Below, one piece after another: positions 8,456 through 16,707 of a stretch of DNA of 64,000 nucleotides (positions within the stretch are counted from its first letter, which is position 1; the number at the start of each line of letters is the position of its first letter). This DNA is from Chitinophaga vietnamensis (GTDB lineage Bacteria > Bacteroidota > Bacteroidia > Chitinophagales > Chitinophagaceae): assembly GCF_902167635.1 (NCBI RefSeq), contig NZ_CABHMS010000005.1, positions 248,001-312,000 of the forward strand. Direction: 5' to 3'. Position numbers and translations under genes: made by a program. The notes beneath the pieces were generated by a model, which was not told the DNA's origin, did no database searches, and saw nothing but the letters and a program-made list of their open reading frames with translations.

Positions 8456-8770
8456 TGTTGTAGGTTTTTGTGTTTATATGATAGATGACGAGCGCAGAAA
8501 AAAGTTTAATCGAGGTATTTGTTAAATTGACGAGGCCGCCGCAAATGCATAACTAGCGTGCATCACGGCGACCTCTAAAGAATAAGTCAGTGCTTTTTGT
8601 AGGCCTGGTAATTATATTATGGCGGTGCAAAGGTGCAGGAATTAATCATAGTATGGTGATGCTCTATGTGAATTAATAATTAATTCATTTATAGTTATCC
8701 AGCTTTTGGTGTTTTAACAATTTGTATCCATTTTTTTATCGGAAATTAATTGCGCTAAACTCAAGGTCCT
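8456..8770. other. 315-bp intergenic region, no feature recognised
   Basis: It separates two divergent genes. I see no coding sequence, RNA gene or clear TAnnTTTG promoter here. Composition shifts from mixed to AT-rich toward 8770. Confidence 0.5.
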
Positions 8771-9394
8771 ATGTATAAGCTGTACATCTCCGGTATATTG
8801 CTGCTGGCTGTTATGGCCGCCATCTTCTTCAGTTGTGGCGGGATGGAAAAAGATCAGCGTGAGTTGGCGGCAGGGTTCAAGACTATTCGTTTCATTGATT
8901 CTTCCAGAACTTATAAGCCTGGTGCAGATACCGGCAATAGTTTGCATTTCCGCCCGGCGGATGTGGATATCTGGTATCCGGCGCGGGTATCGGTGCATGA
9001 TTCCTGTTTGAGATTTAAAGATATGTTGCTGTTGCTGGAGTCGAGGTCTAGTTATTACACAGGCAGCAATATGGCTACTGGCGCGAGTTCGCGGGTAGCG
9101 CAATCTTTATATAATGGATTTCATTGTGGAGATACAGCGCGGCTTTTACGGATGCAAACAACAACTTATGATAAACCGGCGGCCGCCGCGGGCAAGTTCC
9201 CGGTGGTGCTGTATATGGCAAGCTACAACAGCATGGGGTACGAAAACTTCCCGCTGTTACAACAGCTGGCGGCCAATGGTTTTATGGTGGCGGCTATTTC
9301 TTCTAATGATGAGAAAGTAGATGAGTCGGTTTGTGCTTACCGTTTGCAAGGTAATGTTCCACTTTCTGAATCATCATTCCGGAGCATGCGGTAG
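8771..9394 (+). pseudogene. Truncated alpha/beta-hydrolase lipoprotein (PAF-acetylhydrolase-like)
   Basis: 207 codons. A lipoprotein signal (LLLAVMAAIFFSCGG, lipobox Cys) is followed by the N-terminal half of a platelet-activating-factor-acetylhydrolase/dienelactone-hydrolase-like protein: DIWYPA, then KFPVVLYMASYNSMGYENFPLLQQLAANGFMVAAISS, which is the oxyanion-hole strand and first helix. Full proteins of this type continue for another 150-250 residues with a GxSxG nucleophile, an Asp and a His. All of these are absent: the frame runs into unrelated residues after about residue 176 and stops 7 bases before the stop codon of the convergent DUF4468 gene. I infer a deletion that fused this 5' half to the neighbour's 3' flank. 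No missing half is visible in other frames nearby. Confidence 0.65.
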
Positions 9395-9400
9395 TCGTGC

Positions 9401-9988
9401 TTATCCTTCTTTGAGCGCCTGTGCGATCGTATTCAGCATCTTTATAAAGTCCTGGTTCAATGACCTGAAATATTCCAGGTTGATGGCGCGTTGCTTTGCT
9501 GCTTTCTTTTTGGTCATGCCGATGAATAGTTTGTCTATATCTTCCACGCGCCACATATTAGGCTCATCGAGAGCGTATTCCGGTGTGACGGTCACCGCCA
9601 AGCCAGTGATGTTCGAGCGAAAACGTATATTGTTCACCGTTACCTTTGCCCGGCCATCTGTAATAAAGAAACCTACGTTGTATAGCACTGTCCGCTGATC
9701 TTCCATGTTCTTGCCATATACATCAACAACGACTGGTTTGATAAAGAACCCCTTGTATGTTAGTATGCCATTACTCGCATCGCGCACATCTTTCATCTCC
9801 TGTAAATTCTGATTTTGCGCTAATACCCATTGCATGGCGCGCTGCGCCAGCTCTGCTTTTGATGCGCCGCTAACAGTGATATTGGAAGTGTATTGCACGT
9901 GTCCGCCACCGGCCGGGAAGATGTTCAGGAGCGAGTCCTGCGCATGCAGGAGCTGAGGTACTAAAATGAGGAGAAGGAAGAGTTTCAT
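9401..9988 (-). CDS. Exported DUF4468 protein
   Basis: 195 aa with a signal peptide (MKLFLLLILVPQLLHAQ) and a DUF4468 domain with a TBP-like fold: VSGASKAELAQRAMQWVLAQ at the front, a central GILTYKGFF strand and YNVGFFITDGRAKVTVNNI. The family is Bacteroidota-specific, exported, and of unknown function. A longer frame reaches 10048, but I chose the ATG at 9988 because the signal peptide starts there. The 3' end faces the truncated hydrolase at a distance of 6 bases and no terminator is visible, consistent with a deletion having removed the normal downstream flank. Confidence 0.8.
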   Translation of the reverse strand: MKLFLLLILVPQLLHAQDSLLNIFPAGGGHVQYTSNITVSGASKAELAQRAMQWVLAQNQNLQEMKDVRDASNGILTYKGFFIKPVVVDVYGKNMEDQRTVLYNVGFFITDGRAKVTVNNIRFRSNITGLAVTVTPEYALDEPNMWRVEDIDKLFIGMTKKKAAKQRAINLEYFRSLNQDFIKMLNTIAQALKEG

Positions 9989-10044
9989 TTTTTGGGGGTG
10001 TTTGTGGAAGTGAAGGTACGGAATTAATGGGGTAAGGTTTACTA

Positions 10045-10245
10045 TCATAAATGTTTTACAAGTATCTCTATGCAGGATACCAGCTCATCACTTGTTTCAA
10101 TGATCTTTTGCCGGTACCCAAGAAGGTCGCCTTCGAGATAGCCGAAATGAACTTCGTAATAGGTTCCGTTCTTTGGTTTGAGTTTCCTTCCTGGGAGTAA
10201 CATAAACAGACCTTTGTGAAGATGTGAGATGACAGTGAGTTTCAT
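10045..10245 (-). CDS. Small hypothetical protein
   Basis: 66 codons with an ATG start. The protein (basic N-terminus, then YYEVHFGYLEGDLLGYRQKIIETSDELVSCIEIL) has a plausible amphipathic composition but no recognised domain. It lies 56 bases upstream of the DUF4468 start on the same strand and could be its operon partner. It is in a region with other signs of decay, so it may be a remnant. Confidence 0.35.
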   Translation of the reverse strand: MKLTVISHLHKGLFMLLPGRKLKPKNGTYYEVHFGYLEGDLLGYRQKIIETSDELVSCIEILVKHL

Positions 10246-10393
10246 GCGAATGTGAAGTGAGATACTTCTTAAATGATATGAGGTTTATCGAAATTGAAGT
10301 ATTGGATCGGTTGTTTTGAGAGATGGCTATGGAGAAAGGGAATAATTTGCTGTTGCATTTTATATCAGTCTTGTAATATTCTATATTGAAATT

Positions 10394-10711
10394 TCAATGG
10401 CACTTCCACCACCTGATAGTGACGTCCTCCCATATTTCGGGCCAGTCTAAGTTGCAGAATTCGGGCTGTAGCTGCTCAACTACCGGCGCATCCCAATCTG
10501 CATTCAGGTCAAACGAAAATAAATTATTCTCAATAAATGTAGGTTTCTTGGAGTAAACATTTTGCTCAAAGAATAGTCTCGCCTGCGTTATTAGGCTGGT
10601 ATCCTGGGGTTGATGCAATGTTGACTTATTGCAAGAAATAATAATGATAGTAAGAAAGGAAACAATAATTTTCTTTGCATGGGATTCAGTTTTCAGGGTA
10701 TTTATTATCAA
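10394..10711 (-). CDS. Short lipoprotein, possibly a remnant
   Basis: 105 codons encoding a lipoprotein signal (KKIIVSFLTIIIISCNKS, lipobox IISC) and a short mature part with SLITQARLFFEQ and FDLNADWDAP. The only usable start is TTG at 10711: no ATG or GTG lies upstream of the signal in frame and a stop sits two codons before it. Larger Bacteroidota lipoproteins begin in a similar way (an ARxFFE-like segment followed by a tryptophan-rich DW motif), so this may be the surviving N-terminus of a bigger gene. I see no terminator after it. Confidence 0.4.
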   Translation of the reverse strand: MIINTLKTESHAKKIIVSFLTIIIISCNKSTLHQPQDTSLITQARLFFEQNVYSKKPTFIENNLFSFDLNADWDAPVVEQLQPEFCNLDWPEIWEDVTIRWWKCH

Positions 10712-10912
10712 TTTTTAAGCAGGTCAATCTTTCCTTGTAAAAGACCTGATAGGGGTACTAACTGAGGGTCATGCTAAGTCAAATTTTTTAGACAGAAGCT
10801 ACTTTATTTTCGATAAAGAAATTAATGATTCCATATATTGAAGTTAATTCCTTTTTGCAAGCATTCAACAGCTTCCTACAGCGATTCAATAACCCTCACC
10901 CAATCCCTCATC

Positions 10913-10939
10913 AAAAAAAGCGGCGGCCTTTCAGCCGCC
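10913..10939 (-). terminator. Terminator of the hypothetical gene 10953-11618
   Basis: Minus-strand stem GGCGGC / GCCGCC (10922-10927, 10934-10939) followed by a seven-T run. Confidence 0.8.
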
Positions 10940-10952
10940 TTCCTTCAGCTAC

Positions 10953-11618
10953 TCACTCCTTCGCAACCCCTCTCCCTACTCTGTCATTCACTCTCCTCAA
11001 ATTAAAATACGTCTCAGTAAAAGTGCTATCTGTCACTAATCCTTCTACGAGGTCATCCAGTATATCCAGTTGTGCTTTGGCGTGTACAAAAAGTTCGGGG
11101 ATTGTGCTTGTCACCATTTTGCGGGTGCCGGCGATGACATCGCGCTGTGAGGGCATGGGTTCGGCGGCTTTGATGAGGGCAGTGATATCGGCGATATCCT
11201 GTCCGGCGATGTTGAAGTTGGTGAGATCAGGGAGATAGGTGTTCGCCAGTTCCACGATGGTATAGCAACGTTGCAACAGCACGGCGGTAGACATGCTATC
11301 AAGCTGTGAAGGGGAGTAGTTCACTTCTACGAGCAGCACATTGTCTTGCCGTAGTTTGGCGAAGGCGCGCAGCTTGAGGGAGAGCTGATAGATGCGTTCG
11401 CGGAGTTTGTCGAAATGCAGATCTTTGTTAAGTGTGTGGCCTACGGTGCTGTTAGCTTCCTGCTGTTTCAATTGCGTGTGTAGTTTGTTGATGTCGCTGC
11501 GAAGGCCTTCTACCAGTGGGGTTACAGGGGGGAGCTTATTCCAGCTTTGTGGGAAATTGTCCATGTGCGCCAGTACAGCCTGGAACATGGTTAACGTGTT
11601 TAACTGACGTTTGTTCAT
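10953..11618 (-). CDS. Conserved hypothetical cytoplasmic protein
   Basis: 221 aa, largely alpha-helical, no signal peptide or membrane segment. It starts MNKRQLNTLTMFQAVLAHMD and contains long heptad-like stretches (EGLRSDINKLHTQLKQQE, DKLRERIYQLSLKLRAFAKLR) that suggest coiled coil, then a second helical half ending in ETYFNLRRVNDRVGRG. I do not recognise a named family. The ATG at 11618 was preferred to the longer frame (11657) because the hydrophilic start is cleaner. A good terminator follows, so it is probably monocistronic. Confidence 0.65.
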   Translation of the reverse strand: MNKRQLNTLTMFQAVLAHMDNFPQSWNKLPPVTPLVEGLRSDINKLHTQLKQQEANSTVGHTLNKDLHFDKLRERIYQLSLKLRAFAKLRQDNVLLVEVNYSPSQLDSMSTAVLLQRCYTIVELANTYLPDLTNFNIAGQDIADITALIKAAEPMPSQRDVIAGTRKMVTSTIPELFVHAKAQLDILDDLVEGLVTDSTFTETYFNLRRVNDRVGRGVAKE

Positions 11619-12027
11619 GATGGTTAATTTTGATGTTAACGAATATATTGTGGACACTTGATGTCACATGCATACATCTAAAGGTGGGATTGCTGGCTGT
11701 CCGCTACAGTTTTACTCGTTACGGTAACTAAGATCATAATAATTTTCATTTTGAAAAAATATTTTTCATTGTGAGGAGTGCTTACATAATCAGCAGTAAA
11801 ACAACGATCCGTTATTGTAAATGAGTGATAAGATGTTGTTAGATTGATTCCTTTCGATGTAAATGAGTAACTGGAATTTGTCATATTGATACCGCTCGAT
11901 GTAAACATGCTTCCGGATCTTGTCAGATTGATTTCTTTCTATGTAAATGATCATCTGGAAAATGTAAGCGATCATCTTTTCTATGTCAACGAACATTTTG
12001 ATATTTTTATCTTCAAAATGATCACGC
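11619..12027. other. 409-bp divergent intergenic region with a 42-bp tandem array
   Basis: The first 200 bases hold no recognisable feature. From 11817 to 12026 the region is filled by five 42-base units that end one base before the ATG of the D-2-hydroxyacid dehydrogenase. No standard TAnnTTTG promoter is obvious for that gene. Confidence 0.7.
11817..12026 (+). repeat. Degenerate 42-bp tandem repeat, five units
   Basis: Units start at 11817, 11859, 11901, 11943 and 11985, each exactly 42 bases. The first four begin GTAAA and end in TTCGAT-, CTCGAT- or TTCTAT-like sequence; the fifth (starting GTCAACGAAC) is the most diverged. Because 42 is a multiple of three, each frame shows a 14-residue periodicity, for example FYVNDHLENVSDHL then FYVNEHFDIFIFKM on the plus strand, or IYIERNQSDKIRKH on the minus strand. 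The first two units carry stop codons on the plus strand. There are no spacers, so this is not a CRISPR array. Confidence 0.85.
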
Positions 12028-12987
12028 ATGAAGAACATAGTTGTATTGGATGGATATGCTCTCAACCCGGGAGACCTCAACTGGCAGCCCTTACAAGCGC
12101 TCGGCAACGTAATGATCTATGATCGCACACCGGAACAGGAGGTGGCGGCACGCGCAAAGGACGCCCACATCCTGCTAACGAATAAAGCAATCGTGAGCGC
12201 GGCTACAATTGAACAGCTGCCGAATCTGGAATATATCGGCGTGATTGCCACGGGATATAATGTCGTGGATATTGCGGCGGCAAAGGCCAAAGGCATCCCG
12301 GTAACCAATGTGCCGGCGTATAGCACGGCATCTGTGGCACAGCTGACCTTTGCATTGATACTGGAATTATGCCATCATACCGGCCTGCATGCAGAAAGTG
12401 TGAAAGCGGGCGACTGGAGCCGGAGCATTGATTTCAGCTATTGGAAAACGCCGCTGGTAGAACTGGCGGGAAAGACATTAGGCATCGTAGGACTAGGGCA
12501 GATCGGGCAGGCGGTAGCCCGCATTGCATTGGCTTTTGGTATGAAGGTGATCGCCTATCACAAGCATCCCGACCGCGACGCGATGGCTGGCGTGGACTTC
12601 GTTACCCTGGCTACCTGCTTCAAGGAGGCGGATATTATATCGCTGCATTGCCCGCTGAACAAGGATAACAAGGAGTTTGTAAATGCTGCATTGCTGAGTA
12701 CCATGAAAAAGACGGCTTTCCTGATCAATACCAGCCGTGGTCCTCTGATCCAGGAGAACGACCTGGCCGCTGCCCTGAAAGCGGGCGCCCTGGCTGGCGC
12801 CGCGCTGGATGTATTGTCTACCGAACCGCCGGCAGCCGACAATCCGCTGATCACAGCGCCCAATACTATTATCACACCGCACATCGCCTGGGCTACACAG
12901 GCCGCGCGTGGCCGCCTGCTGGATACCGTGATCAGCAACCTGAAAGCGTTCCTGGACGGTACGCCCAAACATGTAGTAAATGAATAA
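12028..12987 (+). CDS. D-2-hydroxyacid dehydrogenase (glycerate/hydroxypyruvate type)
   Basis: 319 aa, NAD-dependent D-isomer 2-hydroxyacid dehydrogenase, cytoplasmic. The Rossmann glycine motif is GLGQIG (residues 155-160). The catalytic Arg237 lies in NTSRGPL, Glu266 in TEPPA and His285 in PHIAWAT, so the site is complete. The closest resemblance is to glycerate dehydrogenase/hydroxypyruvate reductase (ATGYNVVDIAAAKAKGIPVTNVPAYST), but substrate cannot be fixed by eye. The ATG at 12028 is preceded directly by the 42-bp tandem array, so transcription and translation initiation may be influenced by it. No operon partner. Confidence 0.9.
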   Translation: MKNIVVLDGYALNPGDLNWQPLQALGNVMIYDRTPEQEVAARAKDAHILLTNKAIVSAATIEQLPNLEYIGVIATGYNVVDIAAAKAKGIPVTNVPAYSTASVAQLTFALILELCHHTGLHAESVKAGDWSRSIDFSYWKTPLVELAGKTLGIVGLGQIGQAVARIALAFGMKVIAYHKHPDRDAMAGVDFVTLATCFKEADIISLHCPLNKDNKEFVNAALLSTMKKTAFLINTSRGPLIQENDLAAALKAGALAGAALDVLSTEPPAADNPLITAPNTIITPHIAWATQAARGRLLDTVISNLKAFLDGTPKHVVNE

Positions 12988-13358
12988 AAACTGATGCTTT
13001 TTTAAGTGGAAAAATATGCGGTTCCACCTGAAATTCCTGGTTTCCGGTAGACTAGATGGATTAACTGATCAGTTAAAAATACAATGTGTAGATGGGAGAA
13101 TAATATATTTTCGACGCCAGTTGAATAATTTTTATGTATTATTTGCTAAGATAATTAGCTATATAGATGTATTTATTCGTCAACTTCGGAATGAACAGAA
13201 TGAACAGAAATCGCGATAATGAACAGGAATGAATTTCGTTAATAGACAGTTATGGCGCAAATTTGATTAAACGTAAAAAGTACCCTTCGAAGGTACGTAC
13301 CAAATTCTGATCGTTTTTTATTGGTTACAGCAATTCCTTACAGCAAAAATCTAACCGT
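12988..13358. other. 371-bp intergenic region upstream of a response regulator
   Basis: AT-rich with no convincing gene; a 67-codon frame at 13016-13219 has no recognisable protein character. The only structure is a pair of overlapping palindromes at 13280-13301 (GTACCCTTCGAAGGTAC with one bulge, then GGTACGTACC), about 60 bases before the response regulator start. They could be an operator. Confidence 0.5.
13280..13301. promoter_or_regulatory. Overlapping palindromes upstream of the response regulator
   Basis: An imperfect palindrome at 13280-13296 overlaps the perfect 10-bp palindrome GGTACGTACC at 13292-13301. The position, about 60 bases before the start codon, would suit a regulatory protein, possibly autoregulation. 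This is an inference from symmetry only. Confidence 0.3.
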
Positions 13359-14081
13359 ATGAAACCGACCGTTCTCCTGGTGGAAGATGACCAGTTTTTT
13401 GCCAAAGTGGTAAAAAGACATATCGAAAGGGCCGGCTACGAAGTTGTACCTTGTTATGATGGACAGGAAGGCTGGGAGCGATTCCAGCAACGCGATTTCG
13501 ATCTCTGCGTACTGGATATCGTCATGCCACGTAAAGACGGTTTTCAACTCACCAAAGATATCCGCAGCCTCGACCCGCACGTTCCCATCATCATCACCTC
13601 TTCCCGGTATATGGAACAGGACCGTATCCAGGGCTTCGATTGCGGCGCCGATGACTATCTCGTTAAACCATTCAATATGCAGGAATTTCTGCTCCGCCTT
13701 GATGTGTTCATCAAAAGAAGCCGCCTCCTGCACAGCGAAAAAAAAGTAACCTATAAAGTAGGTAACCTCATTTTCGACTACCAACAGTGCAGCATCCGGT
13801 TCACCGAATCTGATATCACTGTTCAACTGCCTCCAAAAGAATCCGATTTGTTGAAATACCTCTGCGAAAATCCCAATAAAAGACTCAAGCGTGATCAGAT
13901 CATGTCCTGCGTTTGGGGCAACGACGACTCCTTCAACAAAAGAACAATGGACGTTTACTTAACCCGCCTTCGCAGGTACATCTCTCCCGACCCCACCGTG
14001 AGCGTTGAAACCTACCACGGCAAAGGAATCATGTTCATCACCAATGAGGCCGACCGAATTCATACCCCTACGAAAGTTTAA
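13359..14081 (+). CDS. OmpR-family response regulator, orphan
   Basis: 240 aa. The N-terminal receiver domain (1-120) has the acidic pair Glu9-Asp10-Asp11, phospho-acceptor Asp53 in VLDIVMP, the ITSSR switch region and the conserved lysine in DDYLVKPF. The C-terminal winged-helix DNA-binding domain (about 130-230) has LPPKESDLLKYLCENPNKRLKRDQIM, then NKRTMDVYLTRLRRYIS and the wing YHGKGIMF. It should be phosphorylated by a histidine kinase and bind DNA as a dimer, in the manner of RprY-like regulators. No kinase lies beside it. A terminator hairpin follows. Confidence 0.92.
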   Translation: MKPTVLLVEDDQFFAKVVKRHIERAGYEVVPCYDGQEGWERFQQRDFDLCVLDIVMPRKDGFQLTKDIRSLDPHVPIIITSSRYMEQDRIQGFDCGADDYLVKPFNMQEFLLRLDVFIKRSRLLHSEKKVTYKVGNLIFDYQQCSIRFTESDITVQLPPKESDLLKYLCENPNKRLKRDQIMSCVWGNDDSFNKRTMDVYLTRLRRYISPDPTVSVETYHGKGIMFITNEADRIHTPTKV

Positions 14082-14115
14082 CTACACCATAGTTTTTGAC
14101 CACATCCCATGAAAA

Positions 14116-14145
14116 ACGGCCCCCGCTATAGCGAGGGCCGTTTAA
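14116..14145. terminator. Terminator after the response regulator
   Basis: ACGGCCC / GGGCCGT outer stem with an inner CGCT/AGCG stem (14116-14141) and T residues on both sides. It can act for the response regulator and as a backup for the convergent yebC. Confidence 0.8.
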
Positions 14146-14161
14146 TTTATTTAACAAATAC

Positions 14162-14186
14162 AAGTTCCCCGCGGAAGCGGGAACTT
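14162..14186 (-). terminator. Hairpin after yebC
   Basis: Stem AGTTCCCGC-like on the minus strand with a short loop, directly after the yebC stop. The T-tract is weak. Confidence 0.55.
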
Positions 14187-14192
14187 TGTAAA

Positions 14193-14903
14193 TTATTTCA
14201 GATTGTGGAAAACCTGCTGCACATCGTCATCCTGCTCTAAACGGTCAATCAGCTCCAACACTTCTTTCGCCTGCTCTTCAGACAGCTCCACGGTAGTAGT
14301 GGGAATACGCTTCAGCTCAGAAGAGATCACTTCCAGCTTCTTATCTTCCAACGCTTTCGACATATTGCCAAACTCATTGAAAGCCGCGCGCACAATGATA
14401 TTGCCCTCACTATCTTCCCCAATTTCTTCCAAACCGAAATCGATCAGCTCCAGTTCCAGCTCTTCCAGGTCCTGGCCTTCGTTCTTCACTTTAAACTCGC
14501 CCACACGGTTGAACAGGAAGCCTACAGAACCACTGTTACCAAGGCTGCCGCCGCATTTGTTGAAATGCATGCGCACATTGGCAACAGTACGGGTGGTGTT
14601 GTCGGTAGCAGTATCTACCATCACCGCCACGCCGTGAGGAGCATAACCTTCGTACACTACTTCCTCGTAATCAGTTTTATCTTTACCCATCGCACGCTTG
14701 ATAGCAGCCTCCACACGGTCTTTCGGCATGTTCACCGCTTTGGCGTTCTGCATGCAACGACGCAATGCCGGGTTATTATCCGGGTCAGGGCCCGCCGCCT
14801 TTACAGCAATAGCGATATCCTTACCTACTCTTGTAAATTGTTTGGCCATCCTGTCCCAGCGGGCAAACATGGTAGATTTTCGTACTTCAAATATTCTTCC
14901 CAT
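14193..14903 (-). CDS. yebC: YebC/PmpR-family protein (TACO1-like)
   Basis: 236 aa, normal length. The N-terminal helical domain carries the family's KxxxRxK-like start ([38 protein letters not shown], then [32 protein letters not shown]), followed by [28 protein letters not shown] and the acidic third domain. The family has been described both as DNA-binding regulators and, more recently, as ribosome-associated factors helping translation of difficult sequences such as polyproline. The latter is interesting given the unusual EF-P in this window. It has its own -7 element at 14932-14939. Confidence 0.92.
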   Translation of the reverse strand: MGRIFEVRKSTMFARWDRMAKQFTRVGKDIAIAVKAAGPDPDNNPALRRCMQNAKAVNMPKDRVEAAIKRAMGKDKTDYEEVVYEGYAPHGVAVMVDTATDNTTRTVANVRMHFNKCGGSLGNSGSVGFLFNRVGEFKVKNEGQDLEELELELIDFGLEEIGEDSEGNIIVRAAFNEFGNMSKALEDKKLEVISSELKRIPTTTVELSEEQAKEVLELIDRLEQDDDVQQVFHNLK

Positions 14904-14931
14904 TGGTGTGGTATCTGTTTTAATTGGTCCG

Positions 14932-14939
14932 CAAAAATA
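14932..14939 (-). promoter_or_regulatory. -7 promoter element of yebC
   Basis: TATTTTTG on the minus strand, predicted start near 14926 and a leader of about 23 bases. Confidence 0.55.
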
Positions 14940-14952
14940 AGAAAATTCAGCT

Positions 14953-15000
14953 TAAGAAAGAGGCCCGCTCCACCACCTGGCAGAACGGGCCTCTTTCTTA
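14953..15000 (-). terminator. Long hairpin after the APC permease
   Basis: Perfect 15-bp stem (14953-14967 with 14986-15000, AAGAAAGAGGCCCG / CGGGCCTCTTTCTT core) around an 18-base loop. No T-run follows directly, so termination may depend on the A/T-rich stem base. It lies just beyond the permease stop and before the yebC promoter. Confidence 0.65.
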
Positions 15001-15012
15001 TAAAAAGGTCGG

Positions 15013-16509
15013 CTAATCCAACATTTTTCTGGCTTTACTATGCTTCACGCTGTAGTTAAAGTAGATGATAAAACCGATCGCCAGCCATACGATCAACCTC
15101 GCCCAGTTTTCCAGGCCAAGGCTGATGATCATCAGCAGGCAGAAGGCAGCACCCAGGATCGGTACGATCGGCACCAGCGGAGTTTTGAAGGCACGCGGGA
15201 TATCAGGATTGCTCTTGCGCATCACGATCACGCCCACGCAAACCAGTACGAAAGCGAACAAAGTACCAATGCTGGTCATATCGCCCACTACGTTATCAGG
15301 GATAAAACCTGCAAATAAAGAAGTGAATACAAAGAACATCCATTGAGAACGATATGGTGTACGGTACTTAGGATGCAGCTTCGAGAATACCGGCGGTACC
15401 AGTCCATCATTACTCATAGAGTAGAAGACCCTGGTCTGGCCTAACAGCATCACGAGGATCACAGAAGAGAAACCTGCGAGGATCGCTACGGTGATGAAGG
15501 TAGACAGCCACTGGTAACCAGGCATATAAGTATCGATCGCATAAGCTACGGAAGCCTCGCCGCCCGCTTTCAGGAAGTCCTGGAACGGTGCGATACCGGT
15601 CAATACATAAGAGAAGAGGATATACAATGCGGTACAAATGGCCAGGGATGCCAGGATACCGATCGGCATATTGCGTTTTGGATTCTTGGTTTCCTGCGCA
15701 GCGGTAGATACGGCGTCGAAGCCAATGAAAGCAAAGAATACCACGCCCGCCCCTCGTAACACACCGGGCCAGCCATGGTTCCAGAAGTTGGAGTAATCCA
15801 CTATCTGGCCATTGTGCATTTTCACGGAACCGGCAGTAGCAGGGATGGTGAATGGCTCATGGTGAGCAGGGTTGATGAAGTGCCAGCCCAGCACGATGAA
15901 CAGCAATACGATGGCCACTTTCGTGATCACAATGATGTTGTTCACGATCGCAGAACTTTGTGTACCGCGGATCAGTAATAAGGTAAGCAGTAACAAAATA
16001 AAGAGAGAAGGGATGTTGACGATACCCTGTACACCTGCATCAGAGGTTTCAAAGGGGCTATGACACCACTGATAAGGTATCGTGATGTGGAAAACGTTCG
16101 TCAATAATTTGTTGAGATACTGGCTCCAGCCGATGGCCACCGTAGCCGCGCCCAGCGCATATTCCAGCACGAGGTCCCAGCCGATGATCCAGGCAATGAA
16201 TTCTCCTAAAGTAGCGTAGGAATAAGTATAGGCACTTCCGGCAATAGGGATCATGGAGGCAAATTCTGCATAACATAAGCCGGCAAGGGCACATCCGATT
16301 GCAGCAATAATAAAAGAGATCGTTACCGCAGGACCGGCATGCTGACCTGCCGCCGCAGCTGTTCTCACAAAAAGACCCGCACCAATGATGGCGCCGATAC
16401 CCAGAGCGATCAGGGAACCCGCCCCCAATGTTCTTTTAAGGCCTTTTTCAGAATCAGATGCTTCGGAAAGTAATACAGACAATTGTTTCTTAGCAAATAG
16501 TTTGCTCAT
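15013..16509 (-). CDS. APC-family cationic amino acid permease (CAT/YfnA type)
   Basis: 498 aa, inner-membrane transporter with about 12-13 hydrophobic segments. The N-terminal signature LKRTLGAGSLIALGIGAIIGAGLFVRTA contains the unwound TM1 GIGAIIGAG motif of the amino acid-polyamine-organocation family. FFAFIGFDAVSTAAQETKNPKRNMPIGI is the TM6 region that defines the cationic amino acid transporter subgroup. It imports amino acids by ion coupling or exchange; substrate not determinable. The start MSKLFAKKQLSVLL is 57 bases downstream of a predicted transcription start. Divergent from the dicarboxylate symporter gene. Confidence 0.9.
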   Translation of the reverse strand: MSKLFAKKQLSVLLSEASDSEKGLKRTLGAGSLIALGIGAIIGAGLFVRTAAAAGQHAGPAVTISFIIAAIGCALAGLCYAEFASMIPIAGSAYTYSYATLGEFIAWIIGWDLVLEYALGAATVAIGWSQYLNKLLTNVFHITIPYQWCHSPFETSDAGVQGIVNIPSLFILLLLTLLLIRGTQSSAIVNNIIVITKVAIVLLFIVLGWHFINPAHHEPFTIPATAGSVKMHNGQIVDYSNFWNHGWPGVLRGAGVVFFAFIGFDAVSTAAQETKNPKRNMPIGILASLAICTALYILFSYVLTGIAPFQDFLKAGGEASVAYAIDTYMPGYQWLSTFITVAILAGFSSVILVMLLGQTRVFYSMSNDGLVPPVFSKLHPKYRTPYRSQWMFFVFTSLFAGFIPDNVVGDMTSIGTLFAFVLVCVGVIVMRKSNPDIPRAFKTPLVPIVPILGAAFCLLMIISLGLENWARLIVWLAIGFIIYFNYSVKHSKARKMLD

Positions 16510-16571
16510 AGCAGCTGTTATTGTGGTTGATGTTTTAAGGTAGTTTAGCTTGTTGTTGATTGTCGATTCGC

Positions 16572-16579
16572 CAAATATA
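16572..16579 (-). promoter_or_regulatory. -7 promoter element of the APC permease
   Basis: TATATTTG on the minus strand. Predicted start near 16566. Confidence 0.6.
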
Positions 16580-16645
16580 ATATCTAAATTTAAAAAGGCT
16601 GTGTTTTATTTTGCTTATCTGCGCTGATTTTTACCGCAGTAAGCT

Positions 16646-16653
16646 TATTTTTG
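16646..16653 (+). promoter_or_regulatory. -7 promoter element of the DAACS symporter
   Basis: TATTTTTG, predicted start near 16659. It overlaps the 5' end of a longer reading frame beginning at 16651 and so argues for the shorter start at 16708. Confidence 0.6.
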
Positions 16654-16707
16654 GAAAATTTTCGGGGTTACAACCTTACCAATTATTGTTATAAACATTA
16701 CTGCTGC

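Noticed and set aside
10825-11238. 137-codon plus-strand ORF
   Set aside because: Antisense to the helical hypothetical gene at 10953-11618, low complexity, and overlaps that gene's terminator.
11817-12026. CRISPR array
   Set aside because: Units are directly adjacent with no spacers, they are imperfect, and no cas gene is near.
11886-12122. 78-codon open frame across the tandem array and the dehydrogenase start
   Set aside because: It exists only because the repeat length is a multiple of three, runs out of frame into a clear gene, and has stops in the earlier units.
13016-13219. 67-codon ORF before the response regulator
   Set aside because: AT-rich, no recognisable protein character, no initiation context; treated as noise.
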